64,000 nt of DNA from Apoderus coryli (Eukaryota; Arthropoda; Insecta; Coleoptera; Attelabidae). Positions within the stretch are counted from its first letter, which is position 1, and each line of letters opens with the position of its first letter. A model generated the notes under the pieces. It searched no databases. It was not told where the DNA came from and saw only the letters and a list, made by a program, of their open reading frames with translations. Where the stretch lies: assembly GCA_911728435.2 (NCBI GenBank), contig OU452201.1:2728001-2792000 (forward strand). Reading direction: 5' to 3'. Below, one piece after another: positions 1 to 13,028 of the stretch. A program made the translations under genes and the position numbers.

Positions 1-3000
1 TTGACGTTTAGATTAAACAATATTTACAATTTTTTATTATAATATATCGAAGCTCTAATAATTTGTTGGAATATTCTAATAATTATACAGCTGCCTTAGG
101 AGCCTATGTGTGTGTTTTTTAATAAATAATACAGATAAAATTATAGGAATATCCACATTGAACTTAACTATCAAAATATTCGATAAAATTAGGAATATTT
201 ACATAACCGGAAGTATTAGATTCATCCCTGTGCGTCGACCTAATTAATAGACCAGGTTTTCAAATTGTTCCACAGCGTAGTTTCTCAAGGTTTTCTTCAA
301 GATTAACCACAAAGATAACCAATGTTAGGTCACTTGAAATTGACCTTAGATTAAACTAAAGAATCTTACATCATTGCTTATATGAAACTCGATATCACTT
401 TCATCTTCTAAATTTTGTTGAAATTCTACACGACCCAAATCGCTTAATAAATTAAATATCGGTTTAATCTTCATGATTTTTACGTATGCACTTCTTTTTC
501 CCGTTCAATTATAAAAAAACTACTTTACGCACTCTGAAACCGTGCACATGGCAAACAGCACGATCTAACTGACTTTGTTGTTATAGTCCTACCCACTAAT
601 AAATCAGCCATTCACTTGAATATTATTTAAAACTTGTCACAGCAATTAATGTAAATTTACTTTAATTAATCTCAAGTATCAGGACATTGAAAAATATTTA
701 CTTTGCCATTGTACATGGTGTCCCAAATTCGATGATTTTGAATCGTACCTCCTGAAGCAGACTAGATGGAAAATAAGTAGTCAAGATGTCATGAGTTGTT
801 TTTATTTTTTGAGATAAAACTATCGATGAGCTATTTTTAGTCAGTTTTCGAAAATTATCGAAATTTATAGAACGTATTTTATTTAACAAACACCAAAAAA
901 TGCTTTTTAATTGATACGGCAAATAGGAATCAATAACGAACGTAAACATGTTTAGGGAGGGAGGACTAGGTTCAGGGTATAATATCACAGCATTGATAAG
1001 TACAGCATTTCGACTCCACGTTGGCACTTTGAAATAAACTGTGACGTATGACGCCGCCATTTTGGGTTACAAGTCACGTCCTGACTAAGAATAATTATAG
1101 TTTTCGGTTTCTAACCACAGTACTGTATTTTTCATTTGTTGGCCAAATTAAGTAGGCAGCTTATATTTACAAATTAATTTGTTCTATTACGTGTCAGACA
1201 GCGCCCTTAAACGAAAACCCCTGTAAACTTTTTATATTCTCCGGTAGAGCGTTGTAATATTTTGAAACCGTATAGGAAAATGACCGCTCAAAGATTGATG
1301 TTGAGTCTAGCGGTGACGTAATGACAGTTTTATGAGGAATATTCACATATACACCGATCCCCGGAACTTCAATCTTTCATATAAGTATTCCGCCTATTTC
1401 CATCTGATGATTTTTATTAATCAAAATTAGTGAATGAAAATCCGACGTTGTTTCATTATTAACCAGCCGATTTCCTTAATCTTATTGCTAACCTCTTTCA
1501 TCCCTACGAATTCCACATACAAGCCGTGTGCCTGAATTCTGCATCAACTGAATCCTGTTCTCAGCAATTTTAGTCAAACAAGGGCCATATATATTGTCAA
1601 TAATATAACCCCTAGCTGATTGCGTTATCATGCTATCTCGCCACGAGACAACTTGTGTTTATGTTTTACTTTCATTTAGTTTAAAAACATATTAGATACT
1701 GCCATATAAATTTTACGGCTATACAAATAGTTGTTATAAACGTAATATTATCTAGTATTCATCTTTATTTTTACTTATTACTCACCTAACAGGATCTGTG
1801 GGGAAGCGAAAAAAATGTTTAGAGCAAGTGTACCGCTTATTGGGACAACATTTTGCAGCTTACACATGTCCTCCCTTATTGTTCATTGTATTAATCATAA
1901 GATACGGTATTTATCTACGTCTATGTGATTATTGTGACGTTGTAATTCATAATGGCGGCATGCGCGACGAAATGCGCAGGACGACTCGCAAGCGGAAAGT
2001 CAGAATACTGTATTATTTATTATACTGTGATAATATGTTGTATAAACTTATGCTTTGTTTAAATGGAACACCCAGTATATTTTAGTGTCCAAGCCATTAT
2101 CAAAATAACATATCCACATCCACATTTTATTCATTGTTATAGGGGACATCATGTCAAAAGCACCATATAGTTATCACTGATAAAGGTAATATTCAAATAT
2201 GAATGTATTCTTACCTCTGGTGATGGTGGCTTGATGTTAAGGGCTGACGGTCTGGTGCCTGGCGGATTGCATACTGTACTTTTACACTGTAAACAAATCA
2301 TTATTGTCAATTCTATCAATTGAGCTGAATGAAACAAGGAAATTGAATGGTCGTGTTTCAATCGACACTAGTGCGCAATTTATTTATTTTTTATGAAAAT
2401 GGCATGAATAAAGGAATTTGAACCCAAATGAGATCAGAGGAACTAAATATCTTGGGGTAATCGTGCAATTTAACGCCCGAAACGATTGACAACTTGAAGA
2501 ACAACATTCGCCGTGTTATTGGATTAGACTACGTCCGAGCCAGCGGTCATATGCCAAAAGTCATATTTAAACTGTAATGCCAAAAGATTATCTTTCGAAC
2601 AAAGTAAAGTTCATGTCAATTCTGTAAAACACACCCTTTATTTTGAAGGTAAAATAAAAAATTGTTTGATATCATCCCTGTAAGGTATTGCCGGTTCAAA
2701 AGTTGACGCAAGATCCAAAAACGCGCAGAGTAGCTTTTTCTCTTGAAATTCTGGAACGAAAAGTGTGCAGGATTTCGGCGATGACGGCGGCTAAATTTAA
2801 CCAAAGGAAGAAGATTATTAGATAAAATAAAATGGGAAACATCAATATTATTATTTTTATTGATATAATTTGAAGCATTTAGAAAAACACAATTTTATGT
2901 TAACAAAGGCAATAAAATTTACAATTTTTTTATGACAAAATTATTTTATAACTTATTTGCGGTACTTTGATTAATCTATATAATTAACTAAGTAAATATC

Positions 3001-3900
3001 TATTCTTTTATCATGGATAAAATCGCATCATAATTTGTGGAGTAGACGTTGAATCATTTCAAAAATGTTCGCAAAGACTTTTCTCTAATTTTAATATTTT
3101 TTTTTAATAAAATTTTGTCCTTGAAATTTCATCGATTTATCATTCGTTTAACAAAAAATAAATAAATTTCCATACTCACAGTGAAGTGCCTTGTTATAAC
3201 AAAACAAACCTCAATCGTCACCTTCACAATATTATTTATGAAGGAAGATGCTGCAGAAATCACATTATACCTTTTAAGAAGATTATAAAGTGTGTAAGTT
3301 TAACTAATTAACATGCTCAAAAAATCTATAATCCATGCTTATAATAACAAATGGAAACCAAGCATCAATCTACTGTAAGGGTGTTCTAAGATAAATCGAA
3401 TCCCACAAAAGTTGTTCTTACAGGACACATTGTAGTTAACGCATACAGTAATTCGTTTGCCCAAATCCGGAACAACAACCGACAATATGCGAGCTAGCAA
3501 ACAGCATGTCAATCAGTTGACTATTTGAAAAAGAAATATGATTCGTCACCTAACGAATCCTTTTTGTCCCCTTTATTTTTCACAACTTCAAGAAGCGGTG
3601 TATTTTGAAAAGCAATAAACATTTTTTTTTCTTTATTAAGAAGTTTAATGTAATTTTCATTCAAGTATGCTTAGGTAATTTCGTGATTAACTTGAATCCT
3701 AATGAACAGCAGTTATCGAAATAAAATCATAAAATCATCTTACCGTAGACATAATATCACAAAAATTTAGAAAAACCAACTAAATGTAACACTTCACGAC
3801 TAAAATTAATTCACATAGAAATTTTGAAAAAAAAATATTTATTTTGACAGATAAATTGGACGAATAATTATTGACAAGAGAAATGTCGTTGAGTACTCAC
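1..3900. other. AT-rich intergenic DNA, no gene seen
   Basis: I see no splice-bounded coding exon or RNA gene here. Short open frames at 698-1060 (minus) and 1798-2085 (plus) have low-complexity composition and no recognisable motif. A short plus-strand stretch near 2430-2460 reads TKYLGVIV, a string typical of the region after the polymerase domain of non-LTR retrotransposons, so at least part of this DNA is decayed mobile sequence. Confidence 0.5.
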
Positions 3901-3949
3901 AGATTTAAGAAAGAATGGCAACTAAGTACCTAGTAGCTATGAAAAATTT

Positions 3950-5400
3950 AACGATTAATAAAAACTTGCATTATACGATCTGGATTATGGAAGTATGCTT
4001 TTGGGCAGATGCGCCAAAAACAATCTCATCAAACTTGATAGGATTCAGTACAAGGCTCTTCGCTTATGTTTGGGTTCATAATGAAATCATTTTCTTCTCA
4101 TAATAATTTTGTCAGAGAATTTACACAAAAATTATATGTAAGTTTTAATGAAAATTTTAGTTATTGGAATAGAGGGAGCAGTCCTCCTCTATTGGACGCA
4201 TTCGATTTTTGTTCTGCCTATTTCGGCAAAATGATACAGGACATTTCTATGCCTTGTTATGATTATGCATATGAGTTGCAGTACTTTACCATACAAGTTT
4301 TCCTATCCCAATTATCCAAAGATGAGACCTCTGCTGTAGAATTTAGAAGGTATGTGGCAGAACATTGGGAAAATCACCTAGAAATTTTTACTGACGGGTA
4401 TAAAAAAGAAAGCAACCAAGTGGGGATAGGGATTTTTTGCCCACAGAGAAAGAGTTCCGGATTATTTTTCAATATGTACAGCTGAAATTATTGCTATTAA
4501 AAGAGCAATAGAAATGTGTTCTTCAGAACCTGGAAAATATATTATATTCTCCGCTCTTATGAAACTGAAAAAAATAGGATTACATGGGAAAATGGACAGG
4601 ATAACTTTGGAAACTAAAAAAATAATTGCTGAGAAAAGGGAAAACAGAATAATAATAACATTATCATGGGTTCCTTCTCACTGTGGAATTAAAGGCAATG
4701 AGATTGCCGATCATTTGGCGAATAGAGGACGAGAAAAGCAAGAATTAACTGAGTATTTGATACCGTATATGGACCTCCTGGGAGTACTAAAGGACAGTGT
4801 TTGGGTTGGGTGGAGCAAAGAATGGAGGTCGGCTGGACGAACTAAGGGTGTGAACTATGTTGCTATGGTGGAGAAACCATATAGAAGGGTATGGTTTAGA
4901 AGCTATAATAATAACAGAAAAGATTTAGTTACACTGTGCCGTATGAGGAGTAATCATTGTTTATCGGGAAAACATTTGAATAAGATTCATGTGAGGGACA
5001 GTGCGCTTTGTGAATGTGGTGAAGAAGAAACTTTACAACATATTTTGTTTGAATGTCCACAGTATGTTGCTCAAAGAGTTGTATCAAGAACATTCGGTTA
5101 GTGCTTTGGTGGCGCCGCTTTGGTTGGGTTCTGTAGTGCATGAATTACTTTCGCCTAGAGTAGTTGAATTCTTTTTGACAGCATGTAATTTGAGACTTTA
5201 GAGTAAGTTTGTGCTTCTGGTGTGGGAAAGATGAATAAGTGAAGGCTAAATTGGATCTTCTTATCTTTCAAGGTCTTGTGGCGGTTTGGGACTCACCCCT
5301 TGTGTTATCCGAACGAGTATAAAGGTGTTTAATCACCCCTGGCCAAATAGCCCCGGTAGCTGCGGCCAATAAAGAAGAGCAAATACATACATAGATCTGT
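3950..5400 (+). mobile_element. Non-LTR retrotransposon 3' fragment with RNase H domain
   Basis: This is a 5'-truncated, frame-broken non-LTR retrotransposon. An early frame resembles the post-polymerase region (LDRIQYKALRLCLG-like). It is followed by an RNase H domain with the first catalytic Asp in FTDGYKKES and the later catalytic residues in SWVPSHCGIKGNEIADHLA. A C-terminal Cys/His region follows (LCECGEEETLQHILFECPQY). The coding sequence is split between about 4066-4485 and 4514-5101 in different frames. The RNase H plus terminal zinc-finger order is that of the Jockey/I/R1 group; the clade was not resolved. A likely 3' end with AATAAAG and a short ATAC-rich tail lies near 5370-5395. 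It is an inactive copy. Confidence 0.8.
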
Positions 5401-6535
5401 TATCGAAGGAATAAATCGGTCACGAGGCCGCGGGGAAAAACCGAGGCAAATTCACGAATCATAATAAAGAAAACTTATCTATGTATACATTAAGACTCAT
5501 TATTTGGGTATTTCGCCACTACATATTTAAAATTGTAAACATTCATTATCAACAAAATAACCCTTTCAGATTAATAATAGAAACCACTGCGTGAGGTGGA
5601 TAAAACCGAGAATAAACTTATTCCCTAATGATATTATGAAGAGCTATCTGCATGCCAAACGACATGCTGCAATAGGGTCAGATAGTTTTTTTTTTTTATT
5701 GAACCGAAAAGAAATTACAAACTCCACATTACATATTTTTGTTTTTTTTTTTGTTTACTTAAACTAATCCTTAAATATAATAAACTACACCATAATTATA
5801 AAGATAATGAGAGAGAAAAAATAGAAAAATTAAATTAAAACGAGAAACAGTTTCTTAGGTCATCCTATACCAAACAACCTGTTCCCTATTGATGGGTTTG
5901 TCAGATTTAGGCCGGACGATGATATTGTGAAGGTCTATCTGCATGCCAAACGAAAATACATAAAAAATTAAAGCAGTTTCGAAAAATGTGACAATAATTT
6001 AGATTATAGAATTTGGCTCGACACATACCTATCCAAAACAAAACTAACATGCATTCGCTCTGCATAAAGGGGTTAAAATATTTAAAAAAAAAACTTACCG
6101 TGGTTCCCGGAGCCATCAAATTGAAGTTAAGGAGAGTAGTCGACAAAGTATTACATAAAATCTCAGCCACACTGCCTACACACTGCGAATCAAAACTGGA
6201 TAGACAATACAAATCAGTGATAAAAATGTTATGCAGTCACGACTTTTTAACCTTTTATTATGGCCTATTTCTTATCTTTATTAGGATATATTTTTCATAT
6301 AACTTCAACGCGATTACAACAAACTATATAATAATATTTTAAAAGCACTAGATAATCTGTTATGATTTGGTTGGTTTTCGAATACGATATTTTTATAATG
6401 CGTCCGTTTCAAGTGCGTCTTTTTTTAGAAAAAAGTCGATGCTGGTAGGCGTCATGTTCTTACGTCACAGAAGGGTTGCTGACACTTGAAATCATAGGCT
6501 ACTTACTTTTAAATTAGTATTGTCATAACATTTTT
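5401..6535. other. Intergenic DNA with a short direct repeat
   Basis: There is no convincing gene. A phrase containing ctatctgcatgccaaacga occurs twice, near 5644 and 5936, in similar contexts, which points to two copies of an unidentified interspersed repeat. An open frame at 6013-6342 has no recognisable domain and turns hydrophobic and low-complexity toward its end; I do not treat it as a gene. Confidence 0.4.
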
Positions 6536-6538
6536 TTC

Positions 6539-6631
6539 AATTTGCTTCAGATGCCTGAAAAAAGTTCCAATCAGGACCGTTGTAATCACAGTTCTCATGC
6601 GCATAGATCCATGATTCTTCATCAAACAATA
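6539..6631 (-). mobile_element. Possible mariner-type transposase scrap
   Basis: On the minus strand a short frame reads LFDEESWIYAHENC, which resembles the block around the first catalytic Asp of mariner-family transposases (usually GDESWIYAYEPET). Nothing else of a transposase is visible around it. This is a weak call from one motif. Confidence 0.25.
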
Positions 6632-7779
6632 ACGTACCCTTAGCCCTTTAATACAAAAGGCTTACTACTTATTTTGACTGCAAAGTTGTAGACGGGGATA
6701 AAAATTAAACTCCCCATATCTGCTGCTTTAAATTAGCGACTGGTGATCTTCTAAACATTCCCTCGCAAAATAAAACCAAATTCATAGATATTTTCTGCTT
6801 TATTACATTACAATTATTAAGACTCTAGAAGAATCACTACATTCTACTTACGACAGAAATAATTATATATAAGGAAGAAGACGAAGAAATGTCAAATTAA
6901 AATGTATGGCTGTTCTTGCACCATTGGAATTGTTAAACAAATTTCTTTAATAAACAGAAGTTAATAATTTACGTTTGCTTAATTTAATCGCCTGATAGAA
7001 TTAAATATTTGTATGACACTTTAAGTGACAGCATTGACAGTTATACGCTTAAAACTTCATTATTATCATAGCCAACTAGGTCAGTTCTACGTCGACCCAA
7101 TGGGATTCACATAAAATGTGTGGCAATATGCACCTCTTTTGACACAACCCTGTAACTTCCTCAAGAAGTGAGTTTTCAGAGTGAATAAAAAAACAAGTTC
7201 CCCAGAAAAGATCAATATTTAATTTGCCATTATCGACTAACTTCTACTTTCATTCGTTCACTCCATACATTGCCCCAAATGTCGCCCCTATTCACCCTTA
7301 GTATATCCCTAAATTTGCCATACTCACCTAATTATAGTTTCCCTAATATCAATCGGGACTAATTCCCGCAGAAACACCATGTCTGTATAACTATATATGC
7401 GACTCACACTAATGCTAAAATATATTTTATAAAAAGTCCATGACTTGAGATTGAAGACCCTTCAGCTCCCAAACTGTAGCTGCTAGTCGTCTGCTTTGCT
7501 CCAAAACACATGAGGCTGTAACGAGTCCTAAATGGACACAAAACAGCTCGTAACATCGTATTTTCGACGAAGACAATTTTGGGAAACATGTATCTTCAAT
7601 TTTCCTAAAAATAAAACCCTTATGATTCGAAGATTGAATTTTTATTATTGTTATCGCGGTATTTATATTTTCAAGGTGAATATTGAATTACTTTTTGTGC
7701 CAACATTCTAACAGTTGGCATCAACGAGTACATATAAAGGGTTGTGCTACTGCCATACTGAACGTTAGCCAAGGAGCGA
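6632..7779. other. Intergenic DNA, nothing recognised
   Basis: AT-rich sequence between retrotransposon remnants. A 61-codon minus-strand frame at 7404-7589 has no motif and no splice context. I looked here on the minus strand for the missing last exon of HPS1 and did not find it. Confidence 0.35.
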
Positions 7780-9020
7780 CGAATATAAATCCGAAAAAAC
7801 AGTGTTGGTACCATTCACGAGAAAGAGAAAGGTGGACATTATTAACCCCACTCTTAGCGGTGAGCAAATTTGCCTTTCTGATAAAGTCAAATACCTGGGA
7901 GTAATCCTGGATAAACGACTAATCTGGAATCAGCATATAGAGAAAACCATATCGAAAGCCACAGCGGCCATATGGACGTGTCACAGGCTACTCGGTAGGA
8001 CTTGGGGGCTAAAGCCAAAGCTCACATACTGGGTGTACTAAACAGTCATTAAACCCTTGGTTACATACGCCTCATTAGTATGGTGGCCAAAAGTTAATAT
8101 TAAGCATACACAATGCCGTCTTCAAAAGTTGCAACGGCTTGCATGTTTAGGAATAACAGGGCCAATGGAAACGTTGCTGCATCTAATACCTTTGCCTGTC
8201 CTAGTCAAAAAAGAGGCAGCAATTAGCGCTCTGAAACTGGCACAGGTAATGGAATACAAATCTGGCGATCTAGAGGGACACATGGGAATCCTGAATCTAA
8301 TACATTTGGATTCACGACGCTTTGCCACGCAAACATGATTTTGAAATCCCATTTGAAGTGGTCATTGCAGACCGTCAAAATTGGCTAAATGGGGAACCAC
8401 GATTCCCAGAAAACACATCCGTCTGGTATACGGACGGTTCAAAAGCAATAGAAGGGAACACAGGCATGGGAGTATACGGGCCAAATTGCAGGCTCTCTGA
8501 ATCTCTCGGGAAAAGTCCCACTATATTCCAAGCAGAGATCAACGCTATTAATCGTTGTGTTCAAGAATGCCTGGAGAGAGGCATCCCGTAACGGCAGATC
8601 AATATTATGTCAGACAGTCAAGCTGCGTTAAAAGCACTGAGGTCTTACACCTTCACGTCAAAGCTAGCATGGGAATGCAAACAGACCCTAAAGCAACTGG
8701 CAGCTCAGGGGTGCCAGGACATGAAGGCATAGAGGGAAACGAAGCGGCGCAAACGCTCCGTTCTGCGGCCCGGAACCCATCTTTGGCCTTCCAAAAAGCC
8801 ATATGAAGGAAGAACTTCGGAGATGGGAAAAGGAACAACTTAAGTCCTACTGGAGAAACACTCCAGGCCTAAGACAATCAAAAAGGTTTATCAAACCTTC
8901 AGAGGCCAACGCAGGGAAGCTTATCCAACTGGAGAAGTGACCTAAGGCGAATTACAGGCCTTTTTACGGGACACCACCCAGTGAAGTACCATCTCAAAAA
9001 GATGGGCCTAACCGAGGACG
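7780..9020 (+). mobile_element. Second non-LTR retrotransposon remnant (RT tail, RNase H)
   Basis: Plus-strand frames shift several times but together spell a non-LTR 3' half. They read VKYLGVILDKRLIWNQHI, then LVTYASLVWWPK, then an RNase H start (VWYTDGSKAIEGNTGMGVY). These are followed by QAEINAINRCVQECLERGI, GVPGHEGIEGNEAA, and a tail reading RRITGLFTGHHPVKYHLKKM with one of the terminal cysteines. Several frameshifts and losses make it inactive. It belongs to a different lineage from the fragment at 3950-5400, since its RNase H motifs differ throughout. Confidence 0.8.
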
Positions 9021-9523
9021 ACACTTGTCGGTTTCACATGTGATTTTATATCAAACTGCAAATGATGTTTGCATTAAACAGCAGATTGGTTCGCCCAAAA
9101 GTGTTGTAGTTCAAATGGACCAGCAACCCCCTCAGATACCTGAAAATCCTTCCCCCCGGGAGGTCATCCCCGAGATAACTATCCAACCTCCTACTCCGGC
9201 GATTAGCATTAATGAACAATCGGGTTTGGAGCAGAATGCTGAATTGGATACGTTATAGGAAGGTGATACAGTGGGACAGCGCCGGAACCATTTGCCCCCT
9301 AATCAGCCGCCCGGATCGGCGTCCTTCCAGAACGAGGTGGAGTTTCTTCTCGGTATTTCCAGGAAGGGAACGTTGACGGAGAAGAAGAAGAGAGTAAATA
9401 TCAGAAGTATTTGTTTTACAAGGACTAGGACTGTCTTCATCATTGAAGAAATGGTTACCTAGTTGTATCGAACAAAGTCTTTCAATGCCTCAATTTAAAC
9501 AGAATTAAAATGTTTGAACCTAC
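9021..9523 (+). other. Pro-rich open frames of unknown origin
   Basis: Two plus-strand frames, 9025-9258 and 9271-9462, contain Pro-rich strings (QQPPQIPENPSPREVIPEI and PPNQPPGSASFQNEVEFL). They lie directly after a retrotransposon remnant and before the HPS1 exons on the other strand. They may belong to a retroelement structural protein or to an eroded exon. I recognise no domain. Confidence 0.25.
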
Positions 9524-11792
9524 CGATAGTAGTCCTCAGCTATAATTCCAGGTAATGGTACATTTATAGTTGGAAATGTGACTGGCGTCAATGGTGCTCC
9601 AGTATGATCCTCAAACCACAAAAAATACGTGTAGTTGAATGATGTATCTTTCCACATAACTGAAGTGTGACCTTCGAGTAAATGCTTCCGAGCGAAATTC
9701 ACCATAAACCATATCTTTAACACAAGACGAGAATTATGTACAAACATTATTATGATTATGTTTTGATCAGTCAATCGGTTAGTTTCAAACGTCATGATTA
9801 GGCGGGACTAATTTTGACTTTTGACACTTGTAGACCACACCTGGAAAATGGCTAAGTCCTTACGACTGATCAGTCTTATGTCAATCGTTCTAAAAACTTC
9901 AGAGAGACTGATCGATAGTTATCTTTGGGATAACAAATAAACAAACACTCTGGCTCTATGAGACTATGATAGACACTGACTGACTACAATGGGAGGAGGA
10001 TCACGAATACCTTAAGTTCGTACTTACTTTTCTTTTTGTGAACTGGACCTTCTCCGCTCCAATGACATTCAGAGACGGTGTTGTAATTCTATGATTATTT
10101 CTATCGATATAGAGAAAGTGAATCAACCCAGGGAATTCTTCCAGATACTTAATTATTGTTAGGGAATTTCTTGTGTATTGTCATTAAGGAGAATCACACA
10201 GAGTATTTGATAAGACACTACTACACAAATACTTAAGTAGGTACTAAAAAAAAGGATATGATCCTAAGGAAAAGTTACTCCCAGCCTTCACTTTGAAAAA
10301 CTCATTGAACTCCTCCAACTCCCTGCGAACTTTATCGGCAACTTCCAAAACATACCCCGCACTACTATCCACAATACTTCCATCCACTAAGGTAACCAAC
10401 TTAAACAATTCCTTCAAATTCTCCAAAAACCCTAAAGCCAACGTTTCAGCTCTCAAAATGGCTTCATCAGATCCATTTTTTAAAAATTCCTGATACTTTT
10501 TCTTAATCACATCCCATTTACGCATCAACTGTTTATGCGACGTTTCAACTACGGCAATTTTGCTTTTCTTCAGGCTATCGTTCAAACGTTTCGTTGCCAA
10601 ATCCAAATTGTCAAAAGCCGGTTGTAACGTGACTTTGTCACGTTGGATCTGGACTATTTGCATGTTGTGCAGATGAGTGAAACTCTCGTAGAGACTTGCT
10701 GAAACATTGGGTTGTCCGATTTGCAAGAAATATATGAGATTAATGCTGGGTGATACTCGAACAACATGTAGAATATGTGGGAGACATTTCGGGAGCTGTT
10801 CTGGACCATACAACAGTACTTGTGAGCTGTATATGTGATTGTTAGCTGAGTTGGCTAGAATAATTGAAAATAAAATGTCTGCAGTTGATAGTTCTTTGGC
10901 ATTTGGACTGAAACACATTACTGAAGCGTTAGTATCAAAAAAAAAAAACTTTTCTAATACACATACCTTGAATAAAGAGACAAAAATTTGTTTTCCACCA
11001 AGATTAGTACATGCATTTTGGAGCACTCCACATTTTGTGTTAATATTTCCACGGAATTCTTAAGCGTCTTAATTGTTGATGTAGTCAAGTCCGGATTTAT
11101 GACGATTTGCTCCACGGCTTCAATTAAAACTGATTGATCGGATTTAACTAATTCTTCCCAACTATCAATCAATCTACTCGCTAGTTTTGACTTTTCCTGA
11201 GTATCTTCATTCTGTAATCTACAATTTAAATAAAAATTTTAACTAGGTAGATATGTGGAAAATTAACTTACTGGTAGACATCGGCACCGCAAAGGTATCT
11301 GATCAATGTAACACACACATCAACATATTTTTTGCAGTATTGTTTGTCTGCATTGCTGATACCAATAAATAAATATCCCATATACTAGAAAAAACCTCAT
11401 CATACATATAAAAACTTATATTCTTAGAACGCTGTAGCACACTTCTTGTAGGTTTTGAATTTAGTTACTTACATCATTAAAACACAAATTGAGATTATTA
11501 TGGAATGTTATCGAAGTATAGGAATTTCCAAATTGGCAACTCATAATTCGATGCGAAGTAACAATTGGTGAAAACAGTTGTACTATAATATTGTTATCAA
11601 GTTTCCTCGCATTTTCTTCATTATCCTATAGAAATATGTATAAATATACAAAATAAATAGAGAAATACATTGGGTTACGTCTGGTAATAGTCCAAAGCCT
11701 TTAGCGACATTTTCCAACTGGTGCTCCAATTCATCGCTGCATTTCGTAAAGATGACATCATTTAAATGGTCGAAAATTAGGAGACCGTTCAT
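9524..11792 (-). CDS. HPS1: HPS1, BLOC-3 complex subunit (last exon not found)
   Basis: HPS1 pairs with HPS4 in BLOC-3, the Rab32/38 exchange factor needed for lysosome-related organelles such as pigment granules. Exons read on the minus strand are 11679-11792 (start ATG, MNGLLIFDHLNDVIF), 11473-11625, 11272-11384, 10967-11218, about 10280-10907, 10028 to about 10165, and 9524-9714. Diagnostic blocks line up with vertebrate HPS1: FSPIVTSHRIM in the N-terminal longin region, ENKFLSLYSSPNAKELSTADIL, KYLEEFPGLIHFLYIDRNN, and near the end NFARKHLLEG, YTYFLWFEDH and AEDYYR before a GTAGGT donor. Two problems remain. No in-frame junction was found between the exons near 10280 and 10165, and the terminal exon (roughly 40 residues in vertebrates) is not recognisable downstream, where retrotransposon debris lies. 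It could be an intact gene with a distant last exon, or a decaying one. Confidence 0.85.
9842..9941 (+). mobile_element. Non-LTR reverse transcriptase scrap in an HPS1 intron
   Basis: A plus-strand frame reads WKMAKSLRLISLMSIVLKTS followed by ERLIDSYLWDNK. This corresponds to the conserved block with the pattern FRPISLTSFLLKTLERLV in the polymerase domain of R1/Jockey-like elements. It is antisense to HPS1 and only about 100 bp long. Confidence 0.6.
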
Positions 11793-12039
11793 ATTTGATA
11801 AAATTGGTGTCTTTGGCCTTTTATTTGTAACTCTTACATTTATTATTATTTACAAACCGATCATAGAATAATGTTTATATGAAACCGATCTTATCCATCC
11901 ATAAATTAATTCTAGGTTATTCTTCTTCTTCTTCGTTCGTTAATGGCCTTCACCTTCACCATTGGTATTTGGCCAGTTTCCCGTGTGATATTTGTTGTTT
12001 TCTGTCATTTTGGCAACACTGCAGATGTATGCATACGAC

Positions 12040-12824
12040 TAGGGGTGGCAAAATAAATAAATATATCGATATATTGAATCAAATGATATATCGAAACTAT
12101 ATATCGATATACTCGATATATCGAATGAAAAATATCGATATTTTATATATATCGATATATTTGCTATATTTTTATTTTAGAGTGGTTGTAGTTGTAAATA
12201 AACCTGAAATTTTAAAGATTCAAATAATGAAATAAAATACTATTCATTAAAATTTATTTGCCTGAAAATACATATGCAAACGTAAGAATATTTGTTAGAA
12301 ATAATTACATTAGGTTAGGTCAATTAATTCAAAAATTTCTGGAACACAACTTAGAAATAATAATTTTCCTGTCAGACGATTTCGATTTTTTGTTGTTTGC
12401 GTCGACTGCTACGGCAACACAACAAGGACCTTTTAGTTTTACCTGTGTATGTAAGCTGCTTTCTTTCGCTACTGATTTCAGGATCCAAACGCGTTTGGAT
12501 TCACATGTTCTTTCGCTAAAAACGCATTTTCTGATTCATCCCCACTTTAGCGCCTATCGCGATCCGGATACGTAATCCCCTTGCCTCTTTTAGGTAAACT
12601 TATCGAGACTTCAGAAATCCAACAAATCCTGATTAATAAATCCGGATCAATAAAACTAGCGAAAGAAATCAGCTGTAGCAGATACATTTATTTTGATAAT
12701 GTACCGATATATCGTGTTGTATATATCGATATTTGTTTCGATATATCGAAAGAAATATATCGTTTAAAATATATCGATATATTAAAAAAAATACATCGAT
12801 ATTTTTAATATATCGATATCCCTA
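12040..12824. mobile_element. hAT-type non-autonomous element with TATCGATA arrays
   Basis: The element is 785 bp and is flanked by an exact 8-bp target-site duplication, CATACGAC at 12032-12039 and at 12825-12832. Its ends are TAGGGGTGGC on the left and, read inward, TAGGGATATC on the right. The 8-bp duplication and TAGGG ends fit the hAT superfamily. No transposase frame is present. Both subterminal regions carry arrays of an ATATCGATAT-like palindrome; the exact 8-mer TATCGATA occurs at 12064, 12102, 12133, 12150, 12724, 12772 and 12811, with several one-base variants between. The copy sits in the intergenic space between HPS1 and METTL6. Confidence 0.85.
12064..12818. promoter_or_regulatory. 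Cluster of DREF-type TATCGATA sites
   Basis: Seven exact TATCGATA motifs lie in two clusters (12064-12157 and 12724-12818). TATCGATA is the DNA replication-related element bound by the BED-finger protein DREF in Drosophila. The right cluster ends about 200 bp upstream of the METTL6 start codon and the left cluster begins about 270 bp upstream of the HPS1 start. The sites are carried by a transposable element, so a regulatory role is inference. Confidence 0.45.
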
Positions 12825-13028
12825 CATACGACTAACGGAATACGCATGCGGCAGCAAAAATCATTTTGTTTTTACTAACTTGTGAATGTTTAAGAAAGGT
12901 TGACAAAAAATTTACAAATATCGTTCATTTTCATTTATCTTCTCCATTGGTGAGGATCGAGAAATTCGTAGTTTAGTAGATGCTTATTTACTTCACATAA
13001 TTTAAAATAATGTGAATAGTTTCTAATA

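Noticed and set aside
698..1060. 120-codon minus-strand open frame
   Set aside because: No domain, no splice context and poor composition; it lies in repeat-like DNA with a ggtgtccc-type boundary.
6013..6342. 109-codon plus-strand open frame
   Set aside because: It is overlapped by another frame on the minus strand, has no motif, and its C-terminal part is low-complexity hydrophobic.
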